A DNA stretch of 64,000 bases from Hygrophila difformis. Taxonomy: Eukaryota > Streptophyta > Magnoliopsida > Lamiales > Acanthaceae. The stretch spans positions 48,075,175 to 48,139,174 of the forward strand of contig JAOANR010000003.1 of NCBI GenBank assembly GCA_030278955.1. The letters run 5' to 3'. Shown here piece after piece: positions 1-11,140 of the stretch. The first letter of the stretch is position 1. Each line of letters starts with the position of its first letter. The position numbers and the translations under genes are program-made. Below the pieces are notes generated by a model. The model was not told the origin of the DNA and made no database searches. It worked only from the letters and a program-made list of their open reading frames with translations.

Positions 1-305
1 ATAAGTACACTACACACGAAATTGAAACAAAACCGAAACCCATCTTCCCCGTCTCCATCTGAATCCCAAATTCCCAATCCCGTTCCTCCTGTGTCCAGTC
101 TCCCCTTCTCTACTCCACAGCCGCAACTGCTCCATTCTCATTGAATCCACGCATCCTCGCCGCCCACCTCCAACATTCAGTCCAACTCCCGCATCATCGC
201 CGGCCGCCGGCCGCTCGCCTCGCCTCGCTGTCGACTGCTCTCCGTCGCCTCGCCGCCGTCTGCTCGCTTCGCCGCCCGCCTCTACTTCAACGGCCGCTTC
301 TGGTA
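1..305 (+). other. Probable 5' untranslated exon of the YJU2 gene
   Basis: This stretch is C-rich and pyrimidine-rich, as plant 5' leaders often are, and it ends at CTTCTG|GTAACA, a plausible splice donor. A leader intron could then run to an AG near 2137, 21 bases before the start codon at 2159. The open frame on the opposite strand here is low-complexity and is not a convincing gene. Exon borders and the transcription start are inferred; no cDNA was available. Confidence 0.45.
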
Positions 306-2137
306 ACATAGCTTCTCTGTTCTTTGGTAGCATTTAGTTTGTGCATTTTTGTTTGGAAAGATGGAGTCTTGGACGTTTGGAATAATCTTTCAAGCATAGC
401 CTTTGTATTAGATATTTGGGACAGTGTTTAGCTTACATTGACATTATCTTCTGCATATGGTGTTTGAGATCGTCCTGAAAAATATTCGGAAGCACTGACA
501 CATATGTTGGTTTGGATTTTATGTTTTAACATGTTCTCACAAAAATTTGAGACGAAACGAATTGAATGGTACTATTCGAATTGAATAGAATATTTATAAC
601 ACGTTTTTTTTTGTTTGTTTGTTTAGATTACATTTGTTTTTGTTATTTAATATTGAGTTTACCTAGCCTGATTAGTTGTTTAGCAGGGAGAATGATTTAG
701 ATTCTTTCTGTAGTATGGCGTGTGTTTTTGAACACAGAAGAACTTGATGATAGGGTCCCTTGTAAGAATGCAGCTTATAGTTCGGTTTGGCAAATTTTAT
801 TATGTTCTGTATATTCCTTTTGAGTGCTGTGTGAAATCAAATCTTTGTTTCTGTTCCATACTTCTATAAGATTTTGTCTCTAACTTTAGTTTTACTGCCA
901 GGGCAAAATAAGCAGGCTCACACATCTCGGATAGTTCTGTCTATTAGAAATTCCACATACATTAGTGAACTATGTGATTCTGCTAGCTCTTGATACCTAT
1001 TATATTATATATTTACTTAGTTAGATTTGATTGACTGATAAGCAAGTTTAAATAATTTTTTAGTTCTTGATACCTATTATATACACAAATTTTTAGTAGT
1101 CAATAAAAGATAACTTAGATTGATTGATAAGCAAGGTTAAATGAAGTGAAAGGTTCAAGTGTTTAGCTTGATTTGGCTTGGGGGAGGGGAATAAATGGTA
1201 AATGGATGAGTGAATTTGATTTAAGTTCCTGCTTAGTTCTTAGTTCATTTTTTTTGGATGAAACATATACTCCCTCCATTTTTTAATATGAAAATAAATC
1301 TCTTATTTTTAAAAAAATTTTAAAAATGGAGAGAGTATTAAGTAATTTCTTGTATTTGGTGCAGCAGTACATGCTTATTTATTTAGTATTACTTATTAGT
1401 TGTTACATGAATCATTTTCTCACAAGTTAGTTATTTTTGTGGGAATTTATGTTAGCGGTATTTGTAGATGAAGTTTGAACTATCGTGGAGGGCTATATTC
1501 AGGATCAACAATAAAATATTTGGAAAAATGGGTTTACCGAGCTTTTCCTTTTATATTTGAGGTGGTGTGATTTTAGTATTATTCAAAGTATCTTTGTTTT
1601 AATTTGAGGTTGAATTTAGCCTGTTTTGGCTAAGGTAATGGGCAAGAACAAGCTGACTTCGGCCCCCGTCACTTGTAGATTCTGGATTCCAGTGTTTCTA
1701 TTTTTACTGAAATTACTGTGTATTGTGTTGTGGTTCTCTTATATATTGATGCTGGTTCCGTTTCTCTGTGTTACTGTCCTTGAATTTGCTTTGTTTCTGT
1801 CTCAGTTATTGTTCAAATTGCATCAGAAAGTGAACAGAGTTGCATATGTCTGTTACATAAATCAAATGTCCTTTGTTTAAAATGGATATGTGTGTCATTC
1901 TAGTATAATATGTTGACTACATTCCATTTTTGCTCACTTTTATGGGGAGGAGATAGATAGATATGATGAACATGCCAATTTAATTTGCTTTTTATTAATC
2001 ATTTATTTTGTGTGAAGCATTTTATTATTATTCTTTTTAATATGTGTGTGTGTGCTGTGAATGTTCTATCAGTCTTATGTTTATATTTTAGTTTCCGTTC
2101 TGTGAATTTTAGGGCATTGTTTCTCATTAATCCATAG
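306..2137 (+). other. Probable intron in the 5' leader; otherwise no gene
   Basis: The stretch is T-rich with many stops in all frames. It lies between a C-rich leader-like block and the YJU2 start codon. A possible acceptor is CCATAG at 2132-2137. An 84-codon frame at 1626-1880 is hydrophobic, has no recognisable family, and is probably chance. A small Stowaway-like MITE is embedded at 1270-1335. Confidence 0.4.
1270..1335. mobile_element. Very short Stowaway-type MITE
   Basis: The left end CTCCCTCCATTTTTTA is matched in inverted orientation by TAAAAATGGAGAGAG at the right, with one mismatch in the first eight bases. TA dinucleotides flank both sides (1268-1269 and 1336-1337), the Tc1/mariner target duplication. 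At 66 bp it is little more than two inverted repeats, so it is either internally deleted or a minimal copy. Confidence 0.6.
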
Positions 2138-2158
2138 CAATACCCAAGAGAAGGCAAG

Positions 2159-5100
2159 ATGGGAGAAAGGAAAGTTCTCAACAAGTACTACCCGCCGGAC
2201 TTCGATCCGGCAAAGATTCCGCGCCGAAGGCAGCCCAAAAATCAGCAAATGAAAGTGCGCATGATGCTTCCGATTAGTATTCGCTGCAATACTTGTGGGA
2301 ATTACATATATAAAGGCACAAAATTCAATTCCCGCAAAGAGGACGCTGTTGGAGAGGTGGTTTTCATTTTCATTGTCTATCTCTGTTTTTCCCTGAATCC
2401 TTTTCGACTTTGATTGACTTTTGATTTTGGCTCTTATGTGTTTTAAATGCAATTGTCTTCAAATTTGTTTTTGGTGATATGTGGTGTTCTTAGATTACCC
2501 AAATCATGGTTGGTCAAATCTTTTCGATAAACATTTGCATTTTTCTTGTGCTTTTTGGTTGAATAGGTAAGTATAAACTAATGATTTTATTTACTGAGAG
2601 TGGCTACAGGTTAGATATGCATTTTATTGCATGGGAAAGGGTTGAGATTTTAGTGTTCTCTGCTGGAGTATAAGTAGTAATTTTTTGTTGATATATTATT
2701 GGAAATTCGGAATTTCTTATTTCATTGAGAGTTTTCAAGAAACTTCAGCCTTATCAGTTTGTTCTGATCAATAGGTGTTTCCTGCATGTTCTGTGCAGCG
2801 ATTAATCATGCAGTGCTTATGAAACTACAAATGATTCTCTTTTGATTATTGTACTTGAGATGTATTAAAATTGTTGCTGATGTGTTAAGTATGTTTGGTT
2901 TGTCTGGTATATCATGCATTACTTTGTATACATTGCATATTTTCAGAGCTTATATATGTTGCTTGTATGCGTGTAGCCCAACTGCTGCTCTTTTTGGGAA
3001 TGTGATAATGTGGTTATTGTGGCTGTAATTTACTTAGCTAACTCTTTTTGGGATTGTGATTTACGGTTATTGCAGCTGTAATTTACTTGTAACTTTTTGA
3101 CATGTTTCATTTGATATGCAGACCTATTTGGGTATCCAAATTTTCAGGTTCTATTTTAAGTGTCCAAGATGTTCAGCTGAAATTGCTTATAAGACGGATC
3201 CACAGAATTCTGATTATATTGTTGAGTCTGGTGCAACAAGAAATTTTGAGCCTTGGCGCGCAGAGGATGAGGTAGCCATTTCTTCTGACTCACTGTTTGT
3301 GTTCTCTTCCTGTTCCTCGCAGCACAGTTGAGTAGCATGTGATTGCTGCTTTTATCATGTTACAGCATAGTATTTGCTTTTGAGTTGTAAAAGGTGTGTA
3401 AATTTTGAACATGACAATAGGCTCTTTTTTTTTTCAATAAATATATATATATATATATTTTATTTTTATTTTTTGATACTCAGGTATTGGATAAAGAGAA
3501 GAAGAAAAAGCAAGCAGAAGAGATGGGAGATGCTATGAAATCACTGGAGAATAGAACTTTGGATTCAAAAAGGGAAATGGATATTCTTGCTGCTTTGGAT
3601 GAAATGAAATCTATGAAGGTATGATATTGTTTATACTTTATAATGAGCGGTGATGTCGTTTGGTGTATTCGCCTTATCATTTCTCCAGTATTTTCTTTTA
3701 TCAACTCTCTACTCCAGTATCTTTCTGTAAATAATTATGCAAATACTAACATCATTTTTCTCTTCCCACCCTTTCTGTCCCCAGTCAAGACATGCAACTG
3801 TGAGTGTAGATGCCATGTTGGAAGCGCTTCAACAAGAAAATGTGAAGAAGGTATATTCAATTGCTCATCTATGTCTCTGACTTTTGAACTTGCTCAAGAA
3901 ATTGATGCTATTGAACAATAGTTTCGTTTTAGTCCTGATTACAAAAGGAAAAAAAAATTAGCTTTTCTATTTCACTGAAATCGATTGTTTTCGAAAAGAG
4001 TTTAAAGGCATTTAATTTTGATCAATTTGACACTATCTTGCAAATGTGTAGATCGATGGTATACTAGTGCTGATGTGGGATAGGTTTTGAATGATAGTTC
4101 TGGAGAATTCTTTGGCATAAGAAATTAACAAGTGAAAAAAATATACCCTCTCCGTTCATTTTTGTTTCATACCTTTGCATAGTTGACACTGTTCATTGAG
4201 TAATTTTGACTTTTGGCGTGGTTATATAAGAAAAAGAACATAGTCATGTGAGATCTTGTTGGATTCGTCTAATCACGTAGTTTTAAGATCAAATTTTTAT
4301 AATTTTTTTTTATACAATTTGAGATATTAATGGTTAAAAATGTGTTTTGGACTGCGTAAAATGTTGAAAAGTGTCAAATAAAAATGAACGGAGGGAGTAA
4401 TATAGTAGTTTTGACAGAATCTTTGAAATTTTCTAGAGAAACCGTGGGATGAGTGTTTATAGTTTCTTTTGGATTTAAAAGGTTTAGAGCATTGTGGATC
4501 ATTTTCTTTATGTATCTACTTTGTTTAGTTATATAGTTGTAAATAATCCGAACCTTCAAAAGCTTATTATTTTGTAGGAAAAGAAATTGGAAGAAGAAGA
4601 TGAAGCTCTGATAAAATCAGTCTTTAAGGCAAGCTTCTCCCTCCCTTGCCCATTCCCTCTCCTCCCTCCCACCCCTCTTTCTCCTTCTGTATATATATAT
4701 ACATAAATATATATTTGTGTGTGGGTGTGTGTTATTTAATTTTTGCAATGCCATTGAATTGAGATTCATGCGCTTCAGGGACAAATAGAGGCTTTGGTTT
4801 TGAGAAGGATTGATGACAGTGAATTAGATGATTATGATGATGATGATTTGCCCGACAATGATGGATCATCAAGTGGTTCTTTAAAGGTACATCTGTTTCT
4901 TTGTCATTCTGTTTGATCTTAATTACTTTAGGTTGTTATTATTAGAGGGGAAATTTGAATACTCGAACTGCATAAGTTTGTTTTGTTGTATTATTAATGA
5001 AACAAATATCTTGAAACTAGTAATTACATCCATGATTCCCCCTTCTGAACATTAAGTAAACTACAGTAAGAAAAGTGTGCTAATATTATTATTGAACAAT

Positions 5101-5790
5101 TTGTGTGTTGTTTTTGTTTGGTGCTCAAATTTATAGTCTTTTTCTGGCTTAATTGCTATGCATATTATTTCTTACCAACTCTTCAAGACTCGAGTTGATT
5201 TTGATTTGGATCTGTTTTGGATAGTTCATATGGTGATAACTAATAAGTAGGTGTCTTGTGGAGTCATCTGGGGGCGTTATCTTGTGTTCAATTTACTTAG
5301 AATTGTTATTAGTAATTAAATCTTCTTCTTCCCTTTTTTTAATTTTTTTTTTTTTTTTTTAAAAAAAATATGTTCAAATTGTCTAAATTTATGTTGAATC
5401 ATGTAACTTTTGATACAGAGGAGGAAGGTGGTTGAAGAGCATTCAAACCCCACAGATGCTTTAACTCCTAGTAGTGTTCTTGATGGTTCTACCCATGGAG
5501 GTTTGTAATATACCCGCTGATTTCCTCATCATGGATATCCTGGTCTTGCTTTAGTAAGGCATCGACTAACTTTATGTTGCTTCGTAATTTCATATAATGC
5601 AGGTGCACCTGGGGATTCCAACAAGAGTGCATTTATTTTTAAATCCTCTTCCATGAAGGTTTCTATAATCAAGAAACCAGTTGCGCAGCCAACTGACCAA
5701 AAGAAAATCAAGGAGACTGGCAATGAGACTAGTAGCAGTAGTGGACTACTATCATTATGCCAGCAATATGGAAGTGATGAAGATGACTAA
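2159..5790 (+). CDS. YJU2: Splicing factor YJU2 (CWC16/CCDC94 family), eight coding exons
   Basis: Coding exons are 2159-2356, 3122-3271, 3484-3618, 3785-3850, 4578-4628, 4779-4886, 5419-5500 and 5603-5790. Joined, they give 325 residues, close to the usual length of this family. The N-terminus starts [17 protein letters not shown], the family signature. Two CxxC pairs (C43/C46 in RCNTC, C80/C83 in CPRC) form the expected zinc site. A Lys/Glu-rich helical middle follows, then an acidic stretch ([12 protein letters not shown]) and the terminal [18 protein letters not shown]2 is a nuclear protein that joins the spliceosome around Prp2 action and promotes the first transesterification; its N-terminus reaches the branch helix. 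All exon joins keep frame; only the last intron is in phase 1. Intron 4 holds a MITE and intron 5 begins with GC. The gene looks intact and functional. Confidence 0.93.
3439..3459. repeat. (TA)n microsatellite in YJU2 intron 2
   Basis: About ten TA units lie just upstream of the exon 3 acceptor (AG at 3482-3483), followed by a T-rich tract. The length is probably polymorphic. Confidence 0.8.
4146..4397. mobile_element. Stowaway-type MITE in YJU2 intron 4
   Basis: A 252-bp element without coding capacity. Its left end CCCTCTCCGTTCATTTTT pairs with the right end AAAAATGAACGGAGGGAG, and TA flanks both sides. The termini fit the CTCCCTCCGT signature of Stowaway MITEs. It sits inside the 727-base intron 4 and does not disturb the splice sites. 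Confidence 0.8.
4629..4778 (+). other. GC-AG intron of YJU2
   Basis: The exon 5 to exon 6 boundary reads TTTAAG|GCAAGC, so the donor begins with GC rather than GT. The acceptor is CTTCAG|GGACAA. Joining 4628 to 4779 keeps the frame and gives ...SVFK-GQIEAL.... No GT within a few bases would keep the frame as well. GC donors are a minority class in plants and usually pair perfectly with U1 elsewhere; AAG|GCAAG fits that. Confidence 0.8.
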
Positions 5791-6000
5791 GGGTTACTTT
5801 GGATGAAGTTTCTACAAAAATCATAAGAAAGAAGTGTAAGGAGGCGAAAACCAAATGTAGAAATATAGGAGTATTGTTTTTGTTTTTGGATTAGCATTGA
5901 AAAAGGTTATGTATTTTTCTAGTGGAAAGTGTTTGAAGGATATTGAGTAGTGTACTGATGGATTGAAATGACCAAACTGGAAATTATCATAATATGTTAC
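5791..6000 (+). other. 3' untranslated region of YJU2
   Basis: Sequence after the stop codon at 5788-5790 has no further coding signal. T-rich and A-rich stretches near 5870-5920 suit plant polyadenylation, but no single signal is decisive. Confidence 0.4.
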
Positions 6001-6130
6001 TCGCTCCGTCCGATTTACACTTGCCCCTGCTTTTCCTCTTATAAAAAGAGAAGTGAGCAGTATGAATGATTTGCCCTAATATGAAATCCAAAAAGCCAAA
6101 TGGTTCAAAATAACATTAAAACAAGTAAAA
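6001..6130. repeat. One-ended Stowaway-like terminus
   Basis: CTCGCTCCGTCCGATTTACA resembles the Stowaway 5' terminus, but no matching inverted end was found within a few hundred bases. Probably a truncated MITE. From 6131 to 6457 nothing else is recognised. Confidence 0.3.
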
Positions 6131-6466
6131 CTTTTCCTTCATAATTCCACAATAAACAAACTTCTGATATGCCATTTTACAAAACAAAATAGCAATGATT
6201 AAATGCTAGGGAAATTTTCTCATTTCGTTGTCTGGTGGATATGTAAGAAGTAAGATTTGAGGATGATCATTTGAAGCATTGAAATGTGGAATATGGTGTG
6301 TGGCGGTAGTCTTGTATTTTTTATCTTTTATTTATGTTTTACTTTTTTTATGAACCTGAAGCCTGAAAAATAAAAGAGAAAAATAATGACCGAAAATCAG
6401 AGTCCAAGGAATTAGATATATATTTTTAATCAAAATAGATCTATAATTTTTATTTTTATTTTTATT

Positions 6467-6700
6467 GAGTTAATAGTTAATTTAGGCCATAACAAGTAGT
6501 CATTTCCACTTTTGAGCCACAACAAGTTTGAGTTATGTTTTTAGGCCATAACAAACCACTTTTGTTCAATTTTAGGCCATACAGACTTTTTAAAATAATA
6601 ATTGAGCCCACTTACTCTTCTTTATTATATTTTGACCCCATCAGTTGACTTATCAACTTTTACCCTTTTACACTTTGACCCCAAACTTTAGATTTTTCAT
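6467..6700 (+). repeat. Left arm of long diverged inverted repeat
   Basis: The arm contains GGCCATAACAA-type words at roughly 40-base spacing (one variant reads GAGCCACAACAA), then TTCTTTATTATATTTTGACC and TCAACTTTTACCC. Read in reverse complement, the right arm at 13610-13839 has the same order: GGCCATAACAA words, then a CTTTATTTCATTCATACC block, then TTAACTTTAGTC. Identity by eye is about two thirds. Confidence 0.65.
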
Positions 6701-6726
6701 TAAATTTAATCAAATAACCGCCCATC

Positions 6727-6911
6727 ATGCTTCCGATAATTAAATTAAGCACTAAACTTCATACCTTGGCTTTGACCGCCTTGCTGCCGGGTTTCCTAAG
6801 CTCCGGGATTTTACGGACTTCCTCCAACCACGCAGCCGCGACCGATGGCTTACCGATTCTTGGCTCCTTCAGCAACAAACAGCGCAGTCCTATTTCGTTT
6901 CCTACCTTAGG
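6727..6911 (-). pseudogene. Exon-like captured gene fragment, function unknown
   Basis: This block is clearly more GC-rich than its AT-rich surroundings. On the - strand it gives an open frame with ...RIGKPSVAAAWLEEVRK... and ...LRKPGSKAVKAK..., followed by AAG|GTATGA, a good splice donor. It lies just inside the left inverted arm, the place where Pack-MULEs keep acquired host fragments. I do not recognise the family. It could instead belong to the leader of the integrated virus, but its base composition argues against that. Confidence 0.35.
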
Positions 6912-7192
6912 ACGTATCAAGATATGAATAAAGGGTTTTTAATAATATTATCGGGGTATTTGGGATATTTGGAAGCCTGGATTTTACTGAAGAAATATTA
7001 AAAAATATTATTCAAACATAATTTCTCCTAATGGAGAAAACAGACACTTAGTTCCTCATGGAGGATACAAGACTCTTGGGGAAATACCCCATGCTTTTAC
7101 AGACTCGAAAGGAAATATGCTGAAAGGAAAATATTACAAATATTTTGAAGAGTTGGGAGGATTTTTCGATGCCTTCCATCTGCTTCAAACTT

Positions 7193-7260
7193 CTTCATTT
7201 ATAGGCATCCGCGGACTTCAATCACGGATCCCAAACACTCTTTAATTTATTGTGACGTCA
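7193..7260 (-). promoter_or_regulatory. 35S-like promoter of the integrated virus
   Basis: On the - strand a palindromic TGACGTCA (7253-7260; TGACG is the as-1 core bound by TGA-class bZIP factors) lies about 50 bases upstream of CCTATAAATGAAG (7193-7205), a good plant TATA box. The pair sits downstream of the P6-like ORF, where caulimovirids carry the promoter for the pregenomic RNA. Function is inferred from arrangement only. Confidence 0.6.
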
Positions 7261-7458
7261 CTGCGTTCGTCACTTGCTTTGGATTCCAGCCGGTTACATT
7301 ATTATCCTGCTGTATTATTGTCCTCAGGTGGCATCTTTTTTGTCAACTTTCCACATTCTCTTGTCGGCCATTTACTGCCAACGACTCTAAACTTTCTTTG
7401 TCGGCTTCCAATTATAGAGTATTGCCGACACCTCTTTTTCTCTTACATCCAGCTGTTC

Positions 7459-8577
7459 TTACTTTGGCTTGTGAAAGTTTTTTGGATGTTTCTTTCCTTT
7501 GTCCTTTTCGGATCCGGATTTCTTCTGGGTTACCCGAATCTTTGTATCGAATAGGGGTTTTTCCTGTTCTGCACAATATGGGCATATATGGTTATCCCAT
7601 TGGCCAACATGCATCATGTTGCATGCCTTCTTTCTGGTAGACTCGGTTGCTGGAAACTTGTTTTCCCATATGAGTAACCTCTTCTTTTCGAAAGAGATTT
7701 CCGCAAACTCTGTGCTTTTCCCTGTTAAAGAATTAACCAGGAACGATCCATTTAAATTGTTTGAGAATATTTTAAACGGATATTTAACCTTTTCCATCTC
7801 GGTGAGACAGACCCAGAATCCCCATTCTCGTCGGGTGGAGATTTCATCTTCGCTGATTGAAGATACTAATGGTGCCTTCTCATCCATAGATTCAACTCTG
7901 TTGAAGGCAATCATATCAGGTCTCTGTAATTTAATAAATTGAAAGACCGGATAAGAACCTTTCCCGACTATTTCTGGTGCCGCTGAGATGAACTTAAGTT
8001 CCAGAATATCTCCTCTTTGCAGGTGCGGGTTGTTCTGCCATGTTTCGTGCACCGCACTACTTATCCATCCCGGAAGTTTTTCGATTTCCGGAAACCCTGG
8101 TGATGTAGTATGAACAGATGCTAATGCTCCAAAGTCATACCACTTTCGAACCTCTTCTGGTTTCGATCCTTCGAGCATCCATACCCTGTTGTATCTCCCG
8201 GATGTCTCGATTACTGTTTTGCTGGGGTTAATTCCCTTTTTGGAAACCAGTTTTTCCCATTTTCCTTGGTAGTCCAGCCAGACAGTAGATAGGACATTCT
8301 CATCTGAATTAACCTTAGAGGTGCCTGTCATTGGCCTAAGGTTAATTTCTTCCTCTTTTACCCCAGAGGCAGTGGGTTGACTTGAACTTTCGGAAATGTG
8401 ACTTTCCTCTTGCTCAACATTTTTGTCGGTATCCGACAATGGTTCCTTTGAAGCAGTGCTTGAATCTGCTTCTTCATATGTGACCACTTTAGCTTTTTGG
8501 GCACATTTCTCTTTGTTTACCAGGGAAGCTGACGCTTTCCTGATTGGCTCTAATACTGTTTCCCATAGTATTGTCAT
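7459..8577 (-). CDS. P6-like (transactivator/viroplasmin) ORF of the pararetrovirus
   Basis: An uninterrupted 372-codon frame, the longest intact viral frame here. The first 90 residues are acidic and Ser/Thr-rich. The middle holds KWYDFGALASVHTTSPGF and PEIEKLPGW, which resemble the central block of caulimovirid P6 proteins that re-initiate translation on polycistronic RNA and form inclusion bodies. The C-terminus has a possible H/C zinc site (HVGQWDNHICPYC) and ends in a basic tail. Its place directly downstream of RNase H and upstream of the promoter matches P6 in the caulimovirus layout. The assignment rests on position and a weak sequence likeness; it could be another accessory protein. 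Confidence 0.5.
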   Translation of the reverse strand: MTILWETVLEPIRKASASLVNKEKCAQKAKVVTYEEADSSTASKEPLSDTDKNVEQEESHISESSSQPTASGVKEEEINLRPMTGTSKVNSDENVLSTVWLDYQGKWEKLVSKKGINPSKTVIETSGRYNRVWMLEGSKPEEVRKWYDFGALASVHTTSPGFPEIEKLPGWISSAVHETWQNNPHLQRGDILELKFISAAPEIVGKGSYPVFQFIKLQRPDMIAFNRVESMDEKAPLVSSISEDEISTRREWGFWVCLTEMEKVKYPFKIFSNNLNGSFLVNSLTGKSTEFAEISFEKKRLLIWENKFPATESTRKKACNMMHVGQWDNHICPYCAEQEKPLFDTKIRVTQKKSGSEKDKGKKHPKNFHKPK

Positions 8578-8855
8578 TTGCTATGTGGGAGGCTCGTATA
8601 TTGTTGCGGACCATGTCCACATCGCTCTGTTGTATTTGGCCAGCTGCTCGTGCATTGATCTTGAGCTGTCCAAAATGCTTTGATCTTTAAAAAAGCCCTA
8701 ACATTAGTATTATCAACTTTTAATACAAATTTCTTTGCAAGTAAGAATAAAGACCATTTTTTAAATGTTTTCAGTACTGCAAAGAATTCCTTTTCGTTAA
8801 TATGCCAAAGTTTGGCTTGTTGTTCAGTGAACAACCCTCCTGTGTATCTACAAGC
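8574..8855 (-). pseudogene. RNase H, C-terminal part (after the MITE insertion)
   Basis: The frame reads ...LFTEQQAKLWHINEKEF... then FVLKVDNTNVRAFLK, typical of the second half of retroelement RNase H (the Glu/Asp region with a conserved E-K-E-x-A-like segment and the D-N/H-T segment). It continues the pol frame broken at 9395 by the hAT-like insertion. It overlaps the P6-like start by a few bases. Confidence 0.65.
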
Positions 8856-9387
8856 ATAGTTGTTAAGATCCCGATCCTGATCTCAGGATCTTACGATTTT
8901 ACGATCACACCTCTCTAAAACGATCCCGATCCTTGTAGGATCTTAAAATTCGTAAGATCCCGATCCTGGTAGTAGAATGTTACGATCTTATAGTCATACT
9001 CCCTCAAACGCTTCTACGATCTTACGATCTTACCCTCTTAAACGCATAAAATTTTTGTAGTATTTTATAATTTGGGATCAAAATAACTTGTTTCTTTTAA
9101 TTTTAAACTTAAGAGCTTGTATTCCTTATGTATGATGTGTAAAAAAACATAAATGTATGTATGTGGAAATATTTTATGTTTGATTGTGATATTTTTGTAT
9201 TGTATTGTATTAATTAACTTGCAAGATTCATAAATACACAAATAATGCTTTTACTTGTCAGTATGCATAACTGAGTTTATCTATTATTGCAATTTCATAA
9301 GATCTTAGGATCCCGATTCGATCCTGCGATCTCGATCTTGCGAAGAGAAAAACGATCCCATATAGGATCCCGATCTTAACAACCTTG
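8856..9387. mobile_element. Non-autonomous hAT-like element in the RNase H gene
   Basis: The left end CATAGTTGTTAAGATCC and the inverted right end CAAGGTTGTTAAGATCG match. The 8-bp direct repeat TCTACAAG lies at 8848-8855 and 9388-9395. Eight-base duplications and CA..GTTGTTAA-type ends fit hAT MITEs. The interior is non-coding. Both flanks are packed with GATCCCGATCCT and ACGATCTTA subterminal words in both orientations. The insertion cuts the viral pol frame, so it happened after the virus integrated. Confidence 0.8.
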
Positions 9388-10494
9388 TCTACAAGGTTCT
9401 TGACCCGTAGTTGTTTTTCTCATGAGCACTCCTGCCCATCGAAAATCATTGGCGTCTGTGTAGACTACCAGCTCATTCTCATCTTGAGGTATCGCGAGTT
9501 TTGGCAAGCTATTACAGACTTGCTTTAGTTCGCGAATTCTCTTTGTATGGATTTCTTCCCATTTCCATCTAGAGCTTTCAGTCTCTTTCAGAAGTGGTCT
9601 AAAATCATTTCTATATTTTGCAAGGTCTTTTATAAACATACCTGCAAAATTTACAACTCCCAAGAAACTCTGAAGTTGTTTCTTGTCCTTTAATATGTCA
9701 GGAAAATTGCGGATTTTCTCCACAATGTGTTCCTGTAACTCTATTCCTGCTTCATCAATTTGAACTCCTACGAATTCAATTTTATTAGCAGCGATTGTAG
9801 CCTTTTTCTCAGAGAGAACTAGGCCTTCCCTATGACATGCATCAGAAAATATTAGATGTTTAATATGCTCTTTAATATTTCGAGATGCAATGAGAATGTC
9901 ATCTATGTAGACGAACATAAACTCTAGATAATCCTTAAATAGATTATCCATCTTTCTTTGAAATATCTGAGGGGCATTAGAAAGCCCCATTGGCATAACA
10001 TTCCAAATATATCCCCCTTGTGGGGTGGAGAATGCTGTGAATTTCTTCGATTCATTCTCCATCTTAATCTGATAGAAACCAGATTTGCAATCAAATTTAG
10101 AAAACACTTTAGCACCTTTGATGCAGTCAATTAAGTGTTCTCTACTCGGAATGTAATAACCATCAAATTGTATTGTTTTATTAATACCTTGATAATTTAT
10201 TACCAACCTTGGTTTACCTCTTTTTATTTCACCGTAATTTCTTACCAAGAATACAGGGCTACTATAAGCTGAGACTCCAGGCTCTATGAGTTTAAGATCG
10301 ATATGCTCCTTGATAATTTGTTGCATATCTTTCTTATCATGTATATTCATTAAGATGGGTTTGTATCGAACATACTGATATTTATATTGTTCTTTTACCT
10401 GTAGAGTAGCTTCGATCTTGTTTTTATCCCACCATGCCAGAGGATCCTCGTTAAAGTTTCTCTGGATAAGTCTTTTGACATTTTTGAGGGACAA
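9388..10494 (-). pseudogene. Pararetroviral reverse transcriptase and start of RNase H
   Basis: The frame covers the RT palm. It has FSKFDCKSGFYQIKM with the first catalytic Asp, then MPMGLSNAPQIFQRKMD, and FVYIDDILIASRN with the YIDD catalytic pair. LQSFLGVVNFAGMFI marks the connection, and ELVVYTDANDFRWAGVLM the first RNase H Asp. These are diagnostic for Caulimoviridae-type pol. The frame is open across RT but is cut off at its 3' end by the hAT-like element, and upstream it is separated from the protease by stops around 10495-10595. Confidence 0.88.
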
Positions 10495-10594
10495 TTTAGT
10501 TTCCCCATCAATGTAATGAAGCTATATTCAATAATTTCATTTCCTGCATTGCTTCTTTGAGCTTTATAATTTCCTCAATAGAAGCTTCATCGAA

Positions 10595-11140
10595 TCATTG
10601 CTGTATAAAAGACAACAAAGCCTTACCAAACTTTCTTTTATCCTGCATTTTTGGATGTGTTAGTTTGGCATCATTATCACCACGTTTGCTGCGAAATAAT
10701 ATAGGCATTAATCTGTTGAATGCCTTGTCTCTGCGCAACACCTGTATCTCATTTCCACAACTTGTGGTAAATATTAACAAATTTCTTTTGTTATTTTGAA
10801 CATATTTTGTAAAGGATTGTATAAAATTATTACCTAACAAAATATCCGCTCCTGTATCATGAAAGTAAATAGGAGGCGTTTTTACCTTATACCAAGGTTT
10901 ACCAAATGCTCCTCCAATCATGATATTGGCATGTCGAGTACCCTTATTTAGTACTAAGATTTTTTGGGAAAAATCTCTTCCTGCAATAATGTGTAATGAT
11001 TTCATAGCTTCTCTAGGGAAAACTCCTGGTTTTGCCGTGCAAATACCTGATCCTGAATCAATATAAGCTGCAAAATATTCCGACTTATATTGTTCATATA
11101 TTATCCCTACTGAGATATAAATGGAAAATGGGCTTGTCAT
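10595..11140 (-). pseudogene. Pararetroviral aspartic protease region
   Basis: The 181-codon frame has YIDSGSGICTAKPGVFP (the DSG catalytic motif) and GADILLGNNFIQSF, the hydrophobic-LGNNF segment of caulimovirid protease. An in-frame stop ends it near 10595, and the same frame then continues for about 30 codons towards RT, so the original polyprotein was probably continuous. It matures the coat and pol proteins by family knowledge. Confidence 0.75.

Noticed and set aside
10..333. 107-codon frame on the - strand rich in Arg/Gly
   Set aside because: Low-complexity shadow of a C-rich leader of the YJU2 gene; no family signature.
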